Assembly (NCBI RefSeq): GCF_018128905.1
Contig: NZ_CP063808.1
Span: forward strand, 4,402,001 to 4,466,000
DNA: 64,000 nt
From: Streptomyces sp. A2-16
GTDB taxonomy: Bacteria; Actinomycetota; Actinomycetes; Streptomycetales; Streptomycetaceae
Direction of reading: 5' to 3'
Within the stretch, counting starts at the first letter, position 1, and each line of letters starts with the position of its first letter. Of the stretch, positions 60,749 to 64,000 are shown in pieces. The notes beneath the pieces are model-generated. The model made no database searches. It saw nothing but the letters and a program-made list of their open reading frames with translations, and was not told where the DNA came from. A program made the position numbers and the translations under genes.

Positions 60749-60843
60749 AACAACTCCTGAAAAATGCGACCCGCCGTGCGAGCTGTGACACGGGGGAACG
60801 GGGAGTCGCGGGGAGCTGCGGGGACCATCGGGGAGGTGCGGCC

Positions 60844-63800
60844 ATGCCGCGCAGGGAGCGACCGCTGGACGCGGGGGACGGTCCGTTAGTCAAATTCGCC
60901 GCTGGGTTGCGGCAGTTGAGGCGGAAGGCGGGGAATCCGCCGTACCGGAGACTCGCGGAGCAGGCGCACTATTCGATCTCGACCCTGTCCTCGGCCGCCG
61001 CCGGGCAGCGGCTGCCGACGCTCGCGGTGACGCTGGCGTACGTACGGGCCTGTGACGGGGACACCGAGGAGTGGGGGCAGCGGTGGCGGGAGGTCGCCGG
61101 GGCTCTCGGGGAGGTGAGGGCGGAGCCCGAGGGCGGCGGGCCGGCTGCGCCGTACGCCGGGCTGCGGTCCTTCCGGGAGCAGGACTCCGAGTGGTTCTTC
61201 GGGCGTGAGCGGCTCCTGGAGGAGCTGGCCGGGCGGCTGGAACGGCAGCGGTTCGTGGTGGTGATCGGGGCTTCGGGGTCGGGGAAGTCCTCGCTCCTAC
61301 GGGCCGGGCTGGTGCCGCGGCTGCGGGAGGCGGAGGGGGCGACCGTGCTCGTACTGACGCCCGGGGCCCGGCCGTTGGAGGAGTGCGCCGTGCGGCTCGG
61401 GGCGATGGCGGGGCTCGCGCCGGGCGCCCTGTACGGGGAACTGCGGGACGACCCCGAGAACCTGGGGCGCGTCGTACGGCAGATCAACGCCCGGGACGAC
61501 GACACCGGTGACCGTGAACTCGTGCTGGTGGTCGACCAGTTCGAGGAGGTCTTCACGCTCTGCCGGGACCCCGCCGAACGCGACCGTTTCATCGAGGCCC
61601 TCGTCCTCGCCGCCTCGGACCCCGGCGGCCGATGCCGCGTAGCCCTGGGCGCACGCGCTGACTTCTACGCCCACTGCACCCACCACGCGCCCCTCGTCGA
61701 GGCCATGCGCGACGCCCAGGTGCCCGTCGGGCCGATGAGCCTCGACGAACTACGCCGAGCCGTCGTACAGCCCGCCCAGCGCGCCGGACTCACCATCGAG
61801 GGCGCCTTGCTCGCCACGCTCATCGCCCAGGCCCACGGCCAGGCAGGCGTACTCCCGCTGCTGTCGCACGCCCTGCTGCAGACCTGGCGGCGGCGCCGGG
61901 GCAACGCGCTCACCCGGGACGCCTTCGAGGCGGCGGGCGGTCTGGAGGGCGCCCTCGCGCGCACCGCCGAGGAGTTCTACCAGGGTCTGGACCCGGGCCG
62001 GCAACAGCTGGCCCGGCAGGTGTTCGTACGGCTGACCGCCCTCGGCGACGGCACGGAGGACACCCGGCGCCCGGCCCGCCTGGAGGAACTGGACGGGCTG
62101 GCGGGGAAGGGGCCGGAAACGGGGGAGGGGGAGGGGGTCGGTGCCGGCGGTGACCTCAACGGCGAGATCCGTGCCGTACTCGACCTCGCCGCCGGCGCCC
62201 GCCTCCTCACCCTCGACCGCGAGCGCGTCGAACTCGCCCACGAGGCGCTGATCCGATGCTGGCCCCGACTGCACCGCTGGCTGACAGAGGACCGCGAGGC
62301 CACCCGCACCGCACGCCGCCTCACCGACGCAGCCCAGGCCTGGGAGGCGCTGGGCCGCGAACCCGGAGCCCTGTACCGGGGCACCGCTCTCTCCCTCGCC
62401 GCCGGGCTCGACCGTACGACGATGTCCGTACCGGAGCGAGAGTTCCTGGACGCCGGTCTGGCCGCCCGGGCGGCGGAACACGCGGCGGTGCGGCGCCGGG
62501 CCCGGTTCCGGCGCCTCGGCGTGGGGCTGCTGAGCGTCCTGCTCGTGCTGACCACGACCACGGCGGCCCTCGCCGTACGGGCCCAGCGGGCGGCCGACCA
62601 GCAGCGCGACGTCGTCGGCTCCCAGCGCGCGGCGGAACGGGCGGCGGCACTGCGCGGCGTCAACCCGGCCCTGGCCGCCCAACTCAGCCTGGCCGCGTAC
62701 AAGTTGTCACCCACCCCGGAGGCGCGCGGCAGCGTCCTCAGCACCTTCGCCACGCCGTACGCCACCCAGCTGACCGGCCAGTCCGGCGCCATCACGGCGG
62801 TGGCGTTCGGAGCCGACGGCCGCGTCCTGGTCACCGGCGACGCCGACCGCACGGTGCGATTGCGCCGGGTACCGGACCCGCACCGCCCGGACGGGCCGGT
62901 CACGCTGGGCCGCCTCGGCGGCTCCGTACGCACGGTCGCCGTCAGCCCCGACGCGCGGCTGCTGGCCGCCGGGGGCGAGGACGGAACGGTGGGCGTATGG
63001 GACATCGGCGACGCCCGCCGCCCCCGGCTCGCGGCACGGCTGCCGGGCGGCGACGGTCCGGTGGCCGGCGTGGGATTCGGCTTCGGAGTCGGCCCTGCCG
63101 CACGTACTCTCGCGATCGTCGCCCGCGCGGGCATCCGGGTGTGGCAGCTGACGAACCCCCACAGCCCCCGCGGCCTCGCCACGCTGGACGCGGGCACGGA
63201 CATCACGGCGACCGCGTTCCACGGCAACGGCCGCACGCTGGCCACGGGGCACGGCGACGGGGCGATACGGCTCTGGGAACTGACGGAGTCGGGCGAGCGA
63301 CTGCGCCGACTGTCGACGGTGCCGGGGCAGGCGGGGCAGGTAGACCAGGCGGGGCAGGCGGGCTTGGTCGACCAGGTCAGCCGACCAGACCCCACCGGGG
63401 CTACAGACCCCACCGCCCCCGCCACCCCCACCGCCCACTCCGGCCAGGTCAACGCCATGGCGTTCGCCCCCGGTGGGCGCCAACTCGCCACCGGCGGAGC
63501 CGACTTCACCGTGCGACTCTGGGACGTGGGTCGGCCCGACCGGCCCCGTCGGACGCAGACGCTCGCCACGCACACCGATGCCGTCAACGCCGTCGCCTTC
63601 AGCGCGGACGGGCGTCGGCTCGCCACCGGGGGTACCGATGGCACCGTACGCCGGTGGGACGTGGACGGTGACGGTTCCGTGCGGGAGGCGGCCGTGCTCA
63701 CCGGGCACACCGGCAGTGTGCGGGCGCTGGCCTTCGGGCCCCGGGGGCGCACGCTGGCCAGCGGCAGCGAGGACCAGAGCACCCGGCTCTGGGATCTCCC

Positions 63801-64000
63801 CGGGCCAGCCCTCGCCGGCCACACCAGCTCGCTCTACTCCGTCGCCTTCAGCCCCGACGGCCGTACCCTCGCCACCGCCAGCTACGACAGCACCGTGCGC
63901 CTGTGGGACCTCGCCGACCGGGACCGGCCGCGCCAACTCCCGCCGCTCACCGGCCACACCGGGCCCGTAAACTCCGTCGCCTTCAGCCCCGACGGCCGCA
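60844..64000 (+). CDS. XRE-nSTAND1-WD40 signalling NTPase (3' end beyond window)
   Basis: Over 1050 codons visible from ATG 60844 (GGGAGG 7 bp upstream). Domains: XRE-type helix-turn-helix at about 15-75 (YRRLAEQAHYSISTLSSAA), nSTAND P-loop NTPase from about 105 (FFGRERLLEELAGRLERQ; Walker A GASGSGKSS; Walker B LVLVVDQFEEVF; LAHEALIRCWPRLHRWL), a transmembrane segment LGVGLLSVLLVLTTTTAALAV, and WD40 repeats (GHTGSVRALAFGPRGRTLASGS, GHTSSLYSVAFSPDGRTLATAS). STAND proteins of this kind are predicted sensor-switches in conflict or stress. Codon 15 is TTA, so it may depend on bldA. Confidence 0.92.
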   Translation, partial: MPRRERPLDAGDGPLVKFAAGLRQLRRKAGNPPYRRLAEQAHYSISTLSSAAAGQRLPTLAVTLAYVRACDGDTEEWGQRWREVAGALGEVRAEPEGGGPAAPYAGLRSFREQDSEWFFGRERLLEELAGRLERQRFVVVIGASGSGKSSLLRAGLVPRLREAEGATVLVLTPGARPLEECAVRLGAMAGLAPGALYGELRDDPENLGRVVRQINARDDDTGDRELVLVVDQFEEVFTLCRDPAERDRFIEALVLAASDPGGRCRVALGARADFYAHCTHHAPLVEAMRDAQVPVGPMSLDELRRAVVQPAQRAGLTIEGALLATLIAQAHGQAGVLPLLSHALLQTWRRRRGNALTRDAFEAAGGLEGALARTAEEFYQGLDPGRQQLARQVFVRLTALGDGTEDTRRPARLEELDGLAGKGPETGEGEGVGAGGDLNGEIRAVLDLAAGARLLTLDRERVELAHEALIRCWPRLHRWLTEDREATRTARRLTDAAQAWEALGREPGALYRGTALSLAAGLDRTTMSVPEREFLDAGLAARAAEHAAVRRRARFRRLGVGLLSVLLVLTTTTAALAVRAQRAADQQRDVVGSQRAAERAAALRGVNPALAAQLSLAAYKLSPTPEARGSVLSTFATPYATQLTGQSGAITAVAFGADGRVLVTGDADRTVRLRRVPDPHRPDGPVTLGRLGGSVRTVAVSPDARLLAAGGEDGTVGVWDIGDARRPRLAARLPGGDGPVAGVGFGFGVGPAARTLAIVARAGIRVWQLTNPHSPRGLATLDAGTDITATAFHGNGRTLATGHGDGAIRLWELTESGERLRRLSTVPGQAGQVDQAGQAGLVDQVSRPDPTGATDPTAPATPTAHSGQVNAMAFAPGGRQLATGGADFTVRLWDVGRPDRPRRTQTLATHTDAVNAVAFSADGRRLATGGTDGTVRRWDVDGDGSVREAAVLTGHTGSVRALAFGPRGRTLASGSEDQSTRLWDLPGPALAGHTSSLYSVAFSPDGRTLATASYDSTVRLWDLADRDRPRQLPPLTGHTGPVNSVAFSPDGR

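Overview
The window reads as Streptomyces or a close actinobacterial relative. It is strongly GC-rich with G/C-biased third codon positions, has many GTG starts and ATGA/GTGA start-stop overlaps, carries rare TTA codons at the 5' ends of two genes, and holds typical streptomycete families (PucR, DUF6069, DUF6461, ALF-repeat, FG-GAP, nSTAND-WD40). No tRNA, rRNA or CRISPR array was seen. Both window ends cut through genes.

Region 1 (about 1-31.4 kb) is an aromatic-compound catabolic island. It holds two copies, in opposite orientation, of the same three-gene oxygenase unit: a Rieske oxygenase alpha subunit, a PDR/VanB-type reductase and a small NTF2-fold protein (4806-6092/3834-4796/3430-3837 on minus; 16130-18877 on plus). 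Two copies of a GlcG/HbpS-like protein (7090-7512; 13582-14004) also occur. Around them lie an aldehyde dehydrogenase, a GMC alcohol oxidoreductase, an amidohydrolase-2 protein, a DUF59 Fe-S assembly-type protein, an esterase, and regulators of the TetR, MarR and PucR families. The second half adds a flavin-dependent monooxygenase of the acyl-CoA-dehydrogenase fold with a flavin reductase, an intradiol (hydroxyquinol-type) dioxygenase, and maleylacetate reductase at the left edge: together a hydroxyquinol to maleylacetate to 3-oxoadipate route. A hydratase/aldolase pair of the HpaH/HpaI type is present without a visible extradiol dioxygenase. A short stretch (23.85-25.06 kb) and an IS5-like transposase wreck (29.26-29.67 kb) show decay: a truncated intradiol dioxygenase, a frameshifted PucR end and an unidentified minus-strand fragment.

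Inside region 1, a MarR-controlled divergent block (8.08-10.94 kb: NmrA-like oxidoreductase, DUF6069 membrane protein, exported beta-propeller) looks like a separate stress or redox unit, with three identical 9-bp sites exactly 33 bp apart in its promoter.

Region 2 (31.7-40.2 kb) is assorted: a Nudix hydrolase, a small membrane protein, a GyrB-like protein lacking the TOPRIM half and with an altered ATP-binding motif, two lipoproteins and a membrane protein in an operon, an alpha/beta hydrolase, and a secreted trypsin-fold protein with five exact 159-bp FG-GAP repeats in which the catalytic His and Ser are replaced.

Region 3 (40.7-64 kb) is rich in large exported and conflict-type proteins: an ALF-repeat coiled-coil protein, a secreted NucA/NucB-type nuclease and a DUF6461 protein in one direction; an L,D-transpeptidase; an IS256-family element without target duplication, followed by two truncated genes joined end to end; a 2049-residue RHS protein without an adjacent immunity gene; a 1456-residue LamG-domain protein; and, divergent from it, an XRE-nSTAND-WD40 protein with an early TTA codon that runs off the right edge.
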